Positions 1-10,339 of a DNA stretch of 64,000 nt are shown piece by piece (the first letter of the stretch is position 1; every line of letters begins with the position of its first letter). The notes beneath the pieces are model-generated. The model made no database searches and was not told the origin of the DNA. It was given only the letters and a program-made list of their open reading frames with translations. Position numbers and translations under genes: made by a program. This stretch comes from Malania oleifera. Taxonomy: Eukaryota > Streptophyta > Magnoliopsida > Santalales > Ximeniaceae. Location of the stretch: positions 120,536,719 through 120,600,718 of the forward strand of contig NC_080420.1 of NCBI RefSeq assembly GCF_029873635.1. Reading direction: 5' to 3'.

Positions 1-1300
1 AGTGCGTGACATTTGAGTGTTATCATGACATAAAACATACACAAATCAATGCAATTTCAGTATTTACACAAAACAGTTCCAGTACAGTGCATTCACGCAC
101 ACACACATAATCAAGTAACCTAGTGTCGTCACACCCTTTGGCCCGAAGCCGGCCTGCATTACACGGCATCCCTGGCACATGGCATAGCCCTAGGCTCCCA
201 TGGCATCGTACCGGTACAACTGATGGATCCACACCCTTCGGTGATCAGCCGATAAGGCTCACGCCCTCGGATATAAAGCTAAACACTTTTGCCAAACATG
301 GCAGGTGTTATTTCACACCATCGAATATAGAGTCGAACACTCTTTCAGTACTTGGAACAATTCGGAACCTAGTTCCTATTGCATTTCAACAAAACACAAT
401 CATGCATGTTCACATAACCAAACAAACCACACCCATTTGGTAATCTAAAATCATGATTTTTCAAGCATATACAGTTTAAACAAGTAAAGGCACGGTCATC
501 CCTATAACATAATATATATCACAATATATTAACGATTTCCAAACAAAACCAGAGATGCAACCCAATGCCCCTTTTTTCCCAAAACTGTAACATGAAAAAC
601 TCATAGTTTTATCCGTTAGATTCCCCTAAATGAGTAACCAAAACACACACAGGACCGTGAACCACGTTCTACTGAGTTCGATTTCAAAAATAACCAACAT
701 AAACAAAATCTCCTTACCTTTCCCAAAATGACCAATCCCAAACTCTACGATCCCTAAATAGCGAACCAAGTTTCCAAAACCTACAAATCACAGTACAGAA
801 AGTACTCACAATTCGATTCCCTACAAAACTACCGGAACCGAAATATAAACTAAGCCTTACCTTGATTTTGAGTCAAAACCCAAAAATGCCCGGAATGAAG
901 ATCCGATCCGCAAATCTTGTAGAGAATCCTTCCCTGATCCTCGTGGTAACGTTGGATCTATGATTCCAGCAACGTACGGCGAAGAAAAACTAGAGAGAGA
1001 GTGTCTTTCGAGTTCTTAGAGAGAAAGGGAGAATATTTGATTTCTTAGTGATTAAGCAACCCAAGTGGATATTTATAGCCCTTTGACTCGGCCAACCTCA
1101 TCGACGAGATGGCGTCTTCGTTGACGAGTCACTAAAGACAGTTCGTCGACAAGACGGAGACCTCATCGACAAGCCTAAGATTCTCGGTTTCCCAAAACCT
1201 CTTAGCTTTCCCTCGTCGATGAGCTCCTGCATTTCGTCGCCGAGTAACAGAAGGCCTTCGTCGACAAATCACAGTTCGGGTTCTTATATCAACCCTCACA
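1..1300 (-). mobile_element. LTR fragment, same group as the 44,419-57,176 LTR, cut by the window edge
   Basis: Read on the minus strand, this block starts with TGTGAGGG at 1,300 and runs off the left edge of the window. A TATA box (CTATAAAT, minus) lies at 1,071-1,078. Upstream of it, at about 1,083-1,275, are repeated copies of the TCGTCGACGA palindrome. The part around 560-720 resembles the LTR at 44,419-57,176, with shared phrases such as CCCCAAACTGTAA followed by a 'TTCAAAAATAAC' block and 'CTTACCT'. No coding part is visible. Because the left end is missing, it cannot be said whether this is a solo LTR or the end of an element. Confidence 0.7.
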
Positions 1301-2492
1301 AGTAAGCATACACACTCAAGACACTTTAAATTAAGAATTCAATTAATCAACATAAACACAATAAACCATGTTATATTTCACATGTTTTAGGATTTTAAAA
1401 AGGTGTATGATGTTGTTTAGAAATAAGTCCCAAGAGTTCTTTCACAAAGGTATTAAGTTAAAATGCGGAAAGATGTTATTTCAATATTTCAAGAAAGTAC
1501 CTCAATGATTAACACAACAATATTCCCAGGGTTGATTTAAAGCTAGCAAGTATATTGCAATCTCTGAATTTAAAGGGCTTATCAAATTTGGAATTTCAGG
1601 TTCTCAAGCAATGGCTTAAAATATAAGAAGGGAATGAATGGAGTTGCTGGATAGTTTAGTGGTCTCTCACCACCTAATCTCTAGGGAGAACGATCGTAGC
1701 ATCTTGCCACTCAATCACAAGGATTGGAACAAAGCTTAGACAAGCTTCACAAAGACAGAGTCTTTTAATTCAATATCAATATATCCTCTTTGGCTTTTTC
1801 TTACAATGATACATGACATATTTATAGACTTTAGCAAGGGAAAGGGGAATACAAGCAATGACTAACTAAGTTGGCATGGGGGACAAAGAAAATAAATACT
1901 ACAATTCCTATATAAGCATGGGAGACAAATAAAAACACACAACTCTCAATGCTCCAACTTACAAGACTCACAATTTTCTAACATATTAATGACTCTAACA
2001 AGTTACTAAGCACATGCAAGCAAGGTTGGTTGCAATTTTACATATTAAATAAAATTCAAAAAAAGCTTAATCCATGTGGGGCCATATGGGACTCGAGCTT
2101 GCTTGTTTTGGTGTTCAAACTACCGTATTTTAGACTAGGTTGCACCCCCAAGGCTCTTGGTCGCACTTTTGGTTGAAGTTCTTAGGATTTTCTCAGTGTG
2201 CAGGCGACCTGGTTGCACCTCATGGTGTCCTGGTGGTGACCTGGTCGAGACTTTCAGGAAAATATGCGAACTGCTGATGGATAATTTCAGCCGCAAACAC
2301 ACTTCAGTATTTGGAGCATAACTTTTTACATAGAACTCCAAATAAAGCGATATTGGTATCAAAAGAAAGCTAACAAAATTTCCCATAACTTGCGTATTCA
2401 AATTTTTTGAATATGGAAAGGTTTTGATAGAGAAATTTGTACATCAATTCATGGATTTCTACAAAATAGTTATGAACAAAAGGGTCATTCGG
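1301..2492. other. No gene seen; decayed repeat sequence
   Basis: No coding region is supported. Around 1,690-1,815 the minus strand has a TATA-like stretch followed by a leader-like sequence, which could be the promoter end of an unrecognised LTR. The stretch 2,250-2,390 resembles, in reverse, the 190-bp unit repeated inside the SIRE-like LTR at 8,272-10,017 (shared 'TATTTGGAG...AAAAAGTTATG' wording), so it is probably an old fragment of that LTR group. Confidence 0.4.
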
Positions 2493-2632
2493 AGGTCGTC
2501 CATGCATTAACATGTCGGAGAAGGAAATGTGGACTTCCGAAGGTCGTCCATGTGTTAACATGTCAGCGAAGGAAATGTGGACTTCTAGAGGTAGACCACG
2601 TGTCATAACATCTGAAAAGGACATAGGTACAG
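2493..2632 (+). repeat. Three tandem copies of a 48-bp unit
   Basis: Units begin at 2,493, 2,541 and 2,589, each starting AGGTCGTCCA or a close variant; the third is more diverged. Since 48 is a multiple of three, the array reads as a 16-residue repeat on the plus strand (units like MSEKEMWTSEGRP), but the surrounding frame is short and has no recognisable protein. Most likely a minisatellite in decayed LTR sequence. Confidence 0.75.
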
Positions 2633-2768
2633 CATGTCGATCCCCATTAGGAGGGGAGAGACTTTATAGAGATAGGGTGGCTCACCCCCTTCAAAATTTT
2701 TGATGTGATACTCTTTGTCTCCCTTTATTTGTAAATGTGTGAATTAGCCTCTGTCCCATACTTGTTCA

Positions 2769-2870
2769 GTCATCCCACATCGGAAACTCTCTTAACATTT
2801 GAGTTGTTCAATTGTCCTATATTGAAAACTCTCTTGACATTTGAGTAGTCTCTCTTTTGACTACAAATGC
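2769..2870 (+). repeat. Imperfect two-copy repeat of about 55 bp
   Basis: A 'CCCACATCGGAAACTCTCTT' block followed by AACATTTGAGT is repeated as 'CCTATATTGAAAACTCTCTT' followed by GACATTTGAGT. The wording resembles U3 parts of plant LTRs. No gene is present. Confidence 0.5.
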
Positions 2871-4244
2871 AATATTCTCTCACACATTTTCCTATTCCAT
2901 GGTTGAGCTATACATATTCCTAGCCCCACGTAGAGGAGTCCTCCAATTAGACCTAGCAAAATGGATAAAAATTCCTTAATCTGAATCGAATCTGACCCAC
3001 TAAATTGACTCATAACTGATCCACACATTGAATGAGTCGAATATGATTTGAACTTTTTTTATCCGCCTCTAAATGAGTCGGTTGGCGAATTTAGAATTCT
3101 ATCGAATATCTGCCTATCCGCTAACAACTAATGTTTAAATTAATTAATAATATGATATGCTTATACTTATTAAACATCAAATCAATTAGCATACGCTTTA
3201 TCGGTCAAGGCCTAGTCTCACATTCCTAATTCTTGCACTACTATATCCGTCTCTAATACTCATTTTTTTGTAATCAAAATAAAAGTCTCTAAATTCATGA
3301 TCTGAAAAATATTAAAAAAATTAAAATTTTTTAATTAGTTATTAAATGCTTAATATATTAATAAATTATAATTTTAAAAACAACTTCGGTTATTGTTTTA
3401 TAAAATAAATTCTTCATTGGACAGTAAAAAAATTATATTAAGGAAGAGATTGACGGATTATCCACCATCTGTCACGGATTATCCGATCCGAACTGCCATA
3501 AATCTACAAATTAAATGAGTCGGATATGGATTGTAATATTTGTCGTGACGTTCTCGCAGAGTAAAAAGGGGCCCTGGGATGGTGCGAACTGAAAAAGGTG
3601 ATTTTAATTTTCGTGGAAAACATGGTGTGATGGAGTCGCCACTAACATTTTCAAGTTTGGTTAGAACACTTGATTACTACCCAATTAAGGGTACAATCGG
3701 TTTGTGTTACCAAAGCAGGGATCTGGAGTTTGGTTACATGAGAGGAAGGTATTAACACCTAAATGCCCGTTCTACAAACGGTACCTAATTAATTGACAAC
3801 TATCCCAAATTAAATTTAATAGCCTTTTTATTTTACTCCTCTTAAATAATTTACCAAATGCACGTGCAAATGAATAAACCACACAAATATTTACATAATA
3901 TACATATTCCCTCAAAATCGGGGTACATGAACCTTAAAAAGTTTATACCTTTTTGTTGCAATCATAGGGATATGAAAAATCGAGAAAATATTGTACAAAA
4001 ATATCTCCCATAATTGCAAAATTTTTCAAAATATCAAATAGTATTTTCCAAATTTTTTTTAGAGGTTTTTAAACTTATTCGGGATGAAAATTTTGCAAAA
4101 CAATTTTTTGGACCTCGAAAACATTTTTTGGATTTTCCTCTAATTTTTCTTTTTTTTTTTTTGGATTTTCAAACAATTAAATAATATGATACAAAAATAA
4201 ATAGAGAAAATAAGAAAACCGGTGTGAAACTGGTTCAGTGAGTT

Positions 4245-5090
4245 AACCGTGCAAGTGTTCGCGGCGGTGTGTTAAAGTGGGTGTAAGAGTTAGTGAGTGT
4301 AAGTGTGTGCATGAGTGTGTGTAAGTGTGTGTAAGAGTATGTGTATGGGTGTGTGTTAAAGTGGGTGTAAGAGTGTATTTGGGTGTGTGTTAAGTGTGTG
4401 TATATGTGCAATAGTGTGTGTATGAAAAAGTGGGTGCATGCATGTGTGTTAAAGATATGTGTAAAATGTGCGTGCATATGTGTGGGGATAAATGTGTATA
4501 AAATGTGTGGATAAATGCGTGTAAGAAGTGTGTGTAAATGTGTATGGAGAAAATATATGTAAATGTGTGTGGACAAATGTGTGTAAATGAAATGTACGTA
4601 AATGTGTGTAAGAAGTGTGTGTAAACAATGTGTGAGTAAAGTGTGTGTAAGAGTGAGAGAGTTAGTATATAAATTAGCGAGGGAGTTAGTATACAAGTTA
4701 GTGAGTTAGTATACAAGTTAGTAAATGAATCAGTAAGAGTTAGTATATGAGTCAATAAGAAAGTTAGCATACAAGTTAGTATAACAGTTAGTATATGAGT
4801 CAGTAAGAGAGTTAGTAGACAAGTTAGTATAAGAGTTAGAATATGAGTCAGTAGTAGAGTTAGTATACAAGTTAGTAAGAGTGTTAGCGAGTTAGCGTGT
4901 GAGTTAGTGTACAAGTTAGTATAAGAGTTAGTGAGTTAGCATGTGAGTTAGCATGGGTTAGCATGAGAATATGTGAGTTAGCATGGGTGCAAAGGTGTGT
5001 GATAGTGTGTGCAGGAGTCTGTCTATGTAGTGTGTGTGACAGTGGGTGCAAATGTGTGTGTTGTGTGTGTAACAGTGTGTGTTGTGTCTT
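4245..5090 (+). repeat. GTGTAAG and GTTAGT low-complexity arrays inside the Tat LTR
   Basis: Three adjoining arrays are seen: GTGTGTAAGAGT-type repeats (about 4,260-4,660), a GTTAGTATACAAGTTAGT / GAGTCAGTAAGA-type array (about 4,665-4,980), and a GTGTGTTGTG array (about 4,990-5,090). Long open frames across this stretch are products of the repeat (Thr/His/Leu-rich on the minus strand), not genes. Confidence 0.8.
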
Positions 5091-5735
5091 CACGGATTCC
5101 AACTTAATGACCACTCCAAATAACAAGAAGATCAAATTAATGATCAATCATGGCTATATCAAACCTAACTACTACCACCACCTTGGCTTCAATAAACTGG
5201 AGGCAACGTGGAAATCAAGCAAATCCTCTTCACTGTAGCGCCTACCTTCAAGCAATCTTGCTCCTGGAGAGGTTCCTCATTGAATTCCCCATCATCAAGC
5301 TCCAAGAAGCTACATCTCTTTGTGGCATTTCATCAAACGTCTTTCATGCAAATCAGATTTTACAATAAACAACAATTAGAGGAGAAAACCGCAAACCAAA
5401 ATAGCAAGAAACAATAGTGCTAAAGATCGATTCTTCCTCTCATTTAGATTCTCTTTAAAATGTTACATGACTTCAGGAGTGGATTTCCATAAGCTTGATC
5501 AGACGTCTACTTCATGACTGGATTTCGGAAAGCCCTGGCAGCAATGTATACGGTGGAATTTTGTGGTATTGAGCGCTTTGGGTGATTGTCGTGTGGCTAT
5601 GGGAGGAGACGGGAGTGGAGGTGAGGATGCTGGAGAGGGTGTCCGTGGAGATGGTGTGAGGGAAGAAGAGGATGATGAAGAGCTACGTGTGTGAGTCCTC
5701 ATAGCTACAATTATGTACAAGAGAGAGAATGATAG

Positions 5736-6110
5736 TGTTGGGGTTGTCCCACATCAATTGTGGAAGGGGCTTGGTGGTCTGTTATTAAGTGTGAGGAAAA
5801 GCCTCACCCCATGAGCTAACTTTTGGGGTTGAGAAGGCCCAAGACCACCCAACACTGGTATCAGAGCCCATGGTTTCTTCCTAGGTTGCTGGGCATATGG
5901 TGCTACCAATTCGGTGAGCCCAATTCATGTGGAGTTTGGAGCCCGATCCCAAATTGTGAGGAGTTTGTAGTCCGATGTGTGAGGGGGAGATTGTTGGGGT
6001 TGTCCCACATCAGTTGTGGAAGGGGCTTGGTGGTCAGTTATTAAGTGTGAGGGAAAGTCTCATCCCATGAGCTAACTTGTGGGGTTGAGAAGGCCCAAGA
6101 CCACCCAATA
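5736..6110 (+). mobile_element. TRIM (terminal-repeat retrotransposon in miniature)
   Basis: Two 119-bp direct repeats (5,736-5,854 and 5,992-6,110) both begin TGTTGGGGTTGTCCC. The first is followed at once by a primer site CTGGTATCAGAGCC (initiator tRNA-Met type), and the second is preceded by a purine tract GTGAGGGGGAGAT. The flanking 5-bp sequences are GATAG and GATAT (one mismatch). There is no protein between the repeats, as is normal for TRIMs. By eye the LTRs differ at about 7 of 119 positions. If a rate near 1.3e-8 per site per year applies, that is roughly 2 million years. It is nested in the Tat-type LTR. Confidence 0.88.
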
Positions 6111-6200
6111 GATATTGGTCGGCTGGAACTGTGCATGTAATGTTGTTTTTGATGCCCTAATGGTTGTGCATGTGCAAGGGAGAGGGAGAGAATGGGTATC

Positions 6201-6415
6201 ATGAAAGAGGAGGTGTGCATGGTGAAGCCCAACGACTGCAAAGATGGTGTGGTGCTCGACTATTAGTGGTGTCATGAGAGAAGAGGTGTGCGTGGTGAAA
6301 CCCAGCGGCCGTGATGATGGTGTGGTGCTCGGCCGTTGGTGGCGTCGTGAAAGAGGAGGTGTGCGTGGTGAAGCCCAGCGATTGTGAAGATGGTGTGGTG
6401 CTTAAAGTTTGCTGC
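6201..6415 (+). repeat. Three tandem copies of a 73-bp unit
   Basis: Units start at 6,201, 6,274 and 6,347, each beginning ATGAAAGAGGAGG or a close variant and containing GGTGTGGTGCTCG. The 73-bp period is not a multiple of three, so this is a minisatellite in the leader part of the Tat-type LTR and not a coding repeat. Confidence 0.8.
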
Positions 6416-6699
6416 GATGGCCGGCTATGGTGTAGGGTGGCAGCGACGGTGGTGGTTCTGCTGGGTGTAGTCTGGTGTGGTCGTGAAGTTGTGGAGATGG
6501 TGGTGATGCCGGTGTGAGGGAGAGAGACGTCGTGGGGAGTGGATGATTCAGATGATGTGAGTGAACCGTGGAGAAAATGAAGACTCCCCTCCAACTGTGC
6601 CATCTCTGTGCGTGAACGAGTAGCCTCTTATAGGCTTTTTTATCTTCTTTTTTTTTTTTTTTATCTTTTTTTGTATACATAATATACATATACATATAC

Positions 6700-6702
<3 letters not shown>

Positions 6703-6731
<29 letters not shown>
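6703..6731 (+). repeat. (GT)n microsatellite
   Basis: About 14 GT units follow a TATACATA run, with a second microsatellite, (TAA)n, at about 6,811-6,842. Both lie just inside the start of the Tat-type LTR. Confidence 0.9.
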
Positions 6732-6809
6732 ACTCATTTTTTTGTGTTTTTTTATGTATTTCTCTTTTTGTGTTTTGATGCATTTTTTTTTCTTTTTTTT
6801 CGTACTTTT

Positions 6810-6842
<33 letters not shown>

Positions 6843-6947
6843 TTTGTTATATTTGGCCCAGACAAAATGGGGTGTCTACAATATTCTCACCCTATAATTC
6901 GCTACAGATTATCCGATCCGATTCGCTTTGCCAAGTCTACCTCGAAT

Positions 6948-8271
6948 ACATAATTTAAATTATTTTAGTATTACGCAAGTGTTGCAACCCAACCTAGGTG
7001 AGCCTGAGACGAGTTTGAGTTGATATGTATGCATATTAAAATTAATTTTATATTAACAAATTTTCAATTATTTTAGTTGGGTATTTTTATAAAATCAAAA
7101 TTGAAATACTAAAATGAATTGTTAATAGTTCAGTCCGGTTAACCAATGGATGTTAGTCCAAAATTTGGTTAACTGATTTCGGTTAATCGTTTTAAATGAT
7201 TTGGTTTTGACTCGCATTTTCTAGTAACCAAAACTTTGGTTGGGTTAACGGTTCGAGAGTAGTGGTTCGGTTAATTAAACCATACCCACCCTAGTTTGTT
7301 CGGTTAATTAAACCATACCCACCCTAGTTTTAGTGATGGTCATCTCCTGCATTGGAAACATATGCCATCGTTAAAAAAAATTACTTGTTTTTTTTCTAAA
7401 CACATATTTTCTAATCATATGTTTGGAGAGGTCTTGATTTTAGATTTGTATTAGATTTGAATAAGATGTAATATAAAAATTATATTGAAATTTGTCCAAC
7501 CTAAATCCAAATTCAAGGTTCAAAATTCATGCTTCCAAACACAATATAAAACTTTATAATAACTTGTGTTTTCTAAGTACAAAAAACATTTAACACTAAA
7601 AATTAGAAAAAAAAAAAAAATTTCAAAGGGGAAGTGATTGTGATTGCTTGTAAATATTTTTTTTTTCAAGACAAATAAAAGACACTTATTTGACGATGCT
7701 ATTTTAGCTACTTGATTTTAAAATTATGTTTTCTAAGCACAAAATTACGAAGTGCATGAGAAAAAAAATTGTAAAGGAAAATTAAAGTTTTCAATATTAA
7801 AGGCTCAAGTTAAAGTCTTTTTTGAAAAAACAAAAAAGGAAATTATCTCGGGTGAAACTTATGTCGCCAATAAAAATAGAAAATATATTTTTTCTTAAAT
7901 TATAATAACTTGTATTCAGTATTCTTTAAGTACAATGTCTTACTTTAAAATGGATAATAACTTTTTTACAAAACGGAAGTGATTGTGTCTTTTCACAAAA
8001 AGGCTACAAATAAAGATTAGTGATCTTTGACAAAAATGTAAATGGGTTTATCTCTTTTAATGACAACATTTATCAACACTAAAAATCAAAATTATTACAA
8101 GAAAATAATGTTTTTTTAAAAGAAACTAGTTTGTTCTTTTTATAATAATATTATTGCTAAATGTTTCAAGCTTTTTTTTTAATAAGAAAATTATGGTCCT
8201 TACTTGCAGTAAAACGTACTTCACCACTAAATATAGGAACATTTTTATTTCTTCTAAATTACAATCGTTTG
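6948..8271. other. No gene seen; AT-rich, small repeat remnants
   Basis: No coding region is supported. At 7,265-7,330 a 33-bp unit containing TTAATTAAACC and CATACCCACCCTAG occurs twice with almost no change. GGTTAACGGTT-type wording around 7,130-7,265 looks like the subterminal part of an old hAT-type MITE. The remainder is AT-rich with A and T runs. Confidence 0.45.
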
Positions 8272-10017
8272 TGTTGACTTTTTGAATCTTATCCTATTTT
8301 GATAATGACAAATCACTGCATATCATTTGTGCGTTAAGTATTTGAACAGGTTTAAGTTTCAAAAGGCACAAATGATCGATATAAAATGGAAGTCATGAAG
8401 TACCTAAACGAGCACATATCTTGGAGCATTCCATGGATATCCGAAAAGTAAAACTTGAAGACCTTATATTTTTCAGTTGTAATGTTTTTTGATTTCAATT
8501 GTGCATGCATATCACTTAATTTGAATTGAAACTCTCATATAAATTGAATCATTTTACAAACGTGCAAAAATTATTTCAAGTGTAAAAATCATTTTTGGAA
8601 TGAAACTCCAAAACAAGTTTTTCAAAAACCCCTTCATGTTTCGTCCGTCGCATTGATGAGCATTTTTCTCAATCAATCCATTCTCATCTTAAAAATTGTT
8701 CAACACAAAAGTTGTGAGATTTCATCTTAGCTTTCTTTTGATACCAAAAACATTCTATTTGGAGTTTTCTAGAAAAAAGTAATGAGCAAAATACTGAAAT
8801 GTGTTCACAGCAGAAAATTCCCTTCATGTTTCTGCCACCTCAATGATGAGTGATTTTCTTAATCAATCACTTCTTATCATAAAAATTGTTTACCATGAAA
8901 GTTTTGGAATTTTCTCTTAACTTTATGTTGATACCAAGAACGTCCAATTTTAAGTTTTGTATAAAAAGTTATGCCCAAAATACAGTAAGGTATTTGCAAC
9001 CTCTCGGGAAAGACGTAGAAACGGCCGAAAAACGACTAGTTTTCAAAATAAATATTTTTATAATACCCAAACGATCATAAAACGGTCGCTTAGGGTATTT
9101 GCCTATAAATACGGAGCCCAAAGCATTTGAAATCATCTTTGCACATATATTTTCATACTCTTACATATTTGGGCATTTCTTACTCTCATTTTCTCAAAAT
9201 CAAAGAGCACTCACTCTCATTTACTCTCTTCATTTTGCAAAATCATTTATTGTTCTTGAGTCTTTGAAGAAGCATTTATTGTGCATTTATTTTCACAACA
9301 AAGATCATCTATATTTATTTTGCAAAAAAAATTCTGAGAGCAAAACCCTAACTTCTCCTACTCTTATGTTGAAAAATATTTTTTGAGAAATTTTTATTGG
9401 GCTTGAATCTTTGAAGCATTCATTATACATATTTCACGCAAAGATCGTTTACTCTCTTTTATTGCAAAAACCTTCTTAAGAGAAACACACAAAGTCTATT
9501 AAGCTTAAATCTTATCTTGTGAGAGTGTATTAGATTTTCATTGTACAACTTAGCTTTTGAGAAGCATTTCTTTGCATGCAAAATGTCTTATTCTCATTGT
9601 ATTTATGGTTCGGGTATAGAACCGTGTCGAGCATGGGGTATCACTTGAAGAGGTTGCTCTGCCTAGAAGGAGTGGTGTAACGGGAGGCTCCGCCCAAGTG
9701 AATGAGTGTATAGTGGAATAATGAAATCCTCAAGTGGGTTGTCTTGAGGCGAGGACGTAAGCGGAGATAGTTGAACCTCATAAAAATCGTCGTGTTTGCT
9801 TCTCTTTCCCTACACTCTTTAAATTTCCACTTGTGTATGTTTATGTTTATATTGTGTTAAGAATATTATATATGTTTTAAATTTTATTTATATTGTTGTG
9901 ATTGTTGTATATGCTTTGAATTTATTCTTTATAAAGATTGTAAATCAACTGGATAATTAGTTAAAGTTTTTAAAGTTTCCAATTCACCCACCTCTTGTGA
10001 TTACACCAAAAATCGCA
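8272..10017 (+). mobile_element. SIRE/Maximus-like copia solo LTR
   Basis: It opens TGTTGACTTTTTGAATC and soon has 'TTTTGATAATGACAAA', the usual start of SIRE-type LTRs. It closes with the family's 'CCAATTCACCCACCTCTTG' block at about 9,980 and an end near 10,017. A TATA box (TATAAATAC) lies at 9,104-9,112, followed by a leader. Flanks are GTTTG (8,267-8,271) and ATTTG (10,018-10,022), 4 of 5 matching, so the right edge is less sure than others here. No gag-pol is present. The same family recurs at 46,672-55,813. Confidence 0.65.
8631..9010 (+). repeat. Tandem duplication of a 190-bp unit inside the SIRE-like LTR
   Basis: The block beginning CCTTCATGTTTC at 8,631 is repeated at 8,821, including 'TTGATACCAA' and 'AAAGT(A/T)ATG' phrases. 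It lies upstream of the TATA box, in U3. Confidence 0.75.
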
Positions 10018-10268
10018 ATTTGTTCAAATTTTTATAGGTCACATTAGCCCAAAAAATCTAATTGATCCAACATGAATGTTTAGATGAAAAGTCAATTTTG
10101 AGTCAAATAGTTGAAGAGCACCATTTGGATCAATTTGGGTCAATTTAATACTTAAATGAGTTGTTAGGTCAAGTTGAAAACTTAATTTTTTATTAAAAAT
10201 ATTAAAAAATATATATTTATAAGTAAGATTAAAATTTAATAAATATGAGGGAGGTAGATCCTCCCAAA

Positions 10269-10270
<2 letters not shown>

Positions 10271-10331
<61 letters not shown>
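10271..10331 (+). repeat. (CT)n microsatellite
   Basis: About 30 CT units without interruption. Arg/Glu and Ser/Leu open frames crossing it are artefacts of the repeat. Confidence 0.95.
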
Positions 10332-10335
<4 letters not shown>

Positions 10336-10339
10336 CATT

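Larger units (their letters stand above)
3541..6880 (-). mobile_element. Tat/Ogre-type Ty3-gypsy solo LTR
   Basis: On the minus strand it starts TGTAGACACCCCATTTTG at 6,880 and ends GTCACGACA at 3,541. Perfect 5-bp duplications ATATT flank it (3,536-3,540 and 6,881-6,885). The stretch 3,610-3,790, with 'GGAGTCGCCACTAA' and 'GGAAGGTATTAACACC', is the wording seen at the 3' end of Tat-clade LTRs in many plants. No internal coding region or second LTR lies between the duplications, so it is a solo LTR of about 2.96 kb once the TRIM at 5,736-6,110 is removed. It sits inside the hAT at 2,948-6,939. Confidence 0.8.
2948..6939. mobile_element. Non-autonomous hAT transposon interrupted by a Tat-type solo LTR
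   Basis: The terminal inverted repeats are TAGACCTAGCAAA on the left and, in reverse complement, TAGACTTGGCAAA on the right (11 of 13 match), fitting the plant hAT pattern. The flanking 8-bp duplications are CCTCCAAT (2,940-2,947) and CCTCGAAT (6,940-6,947), 7 of 8 matching. Without the inserted LTR the element is about 650 bp, AT-rich, with subterminal TTATCCGATCCG motifs and no transposase, so it would need a transposase from elsewhere. Its two halves are 2,948-3,540 and 6,886-6,939. Confidence 0.8.

Noticed and set aside
4235-4914. Two overlapping Thr/His/Leu-rich open frames on the minus strand
   Set aside because: They are translations of GTGTAAG and GTTAGT simple repeats.
6199-6737. 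Ser/Thr/His-rich minus-strand open frames
   Set aside because: They cross the 73-bp minisatellite and (GT)n repeat in the Tat-type LTR; the 73-bp period breaks any coding frame.
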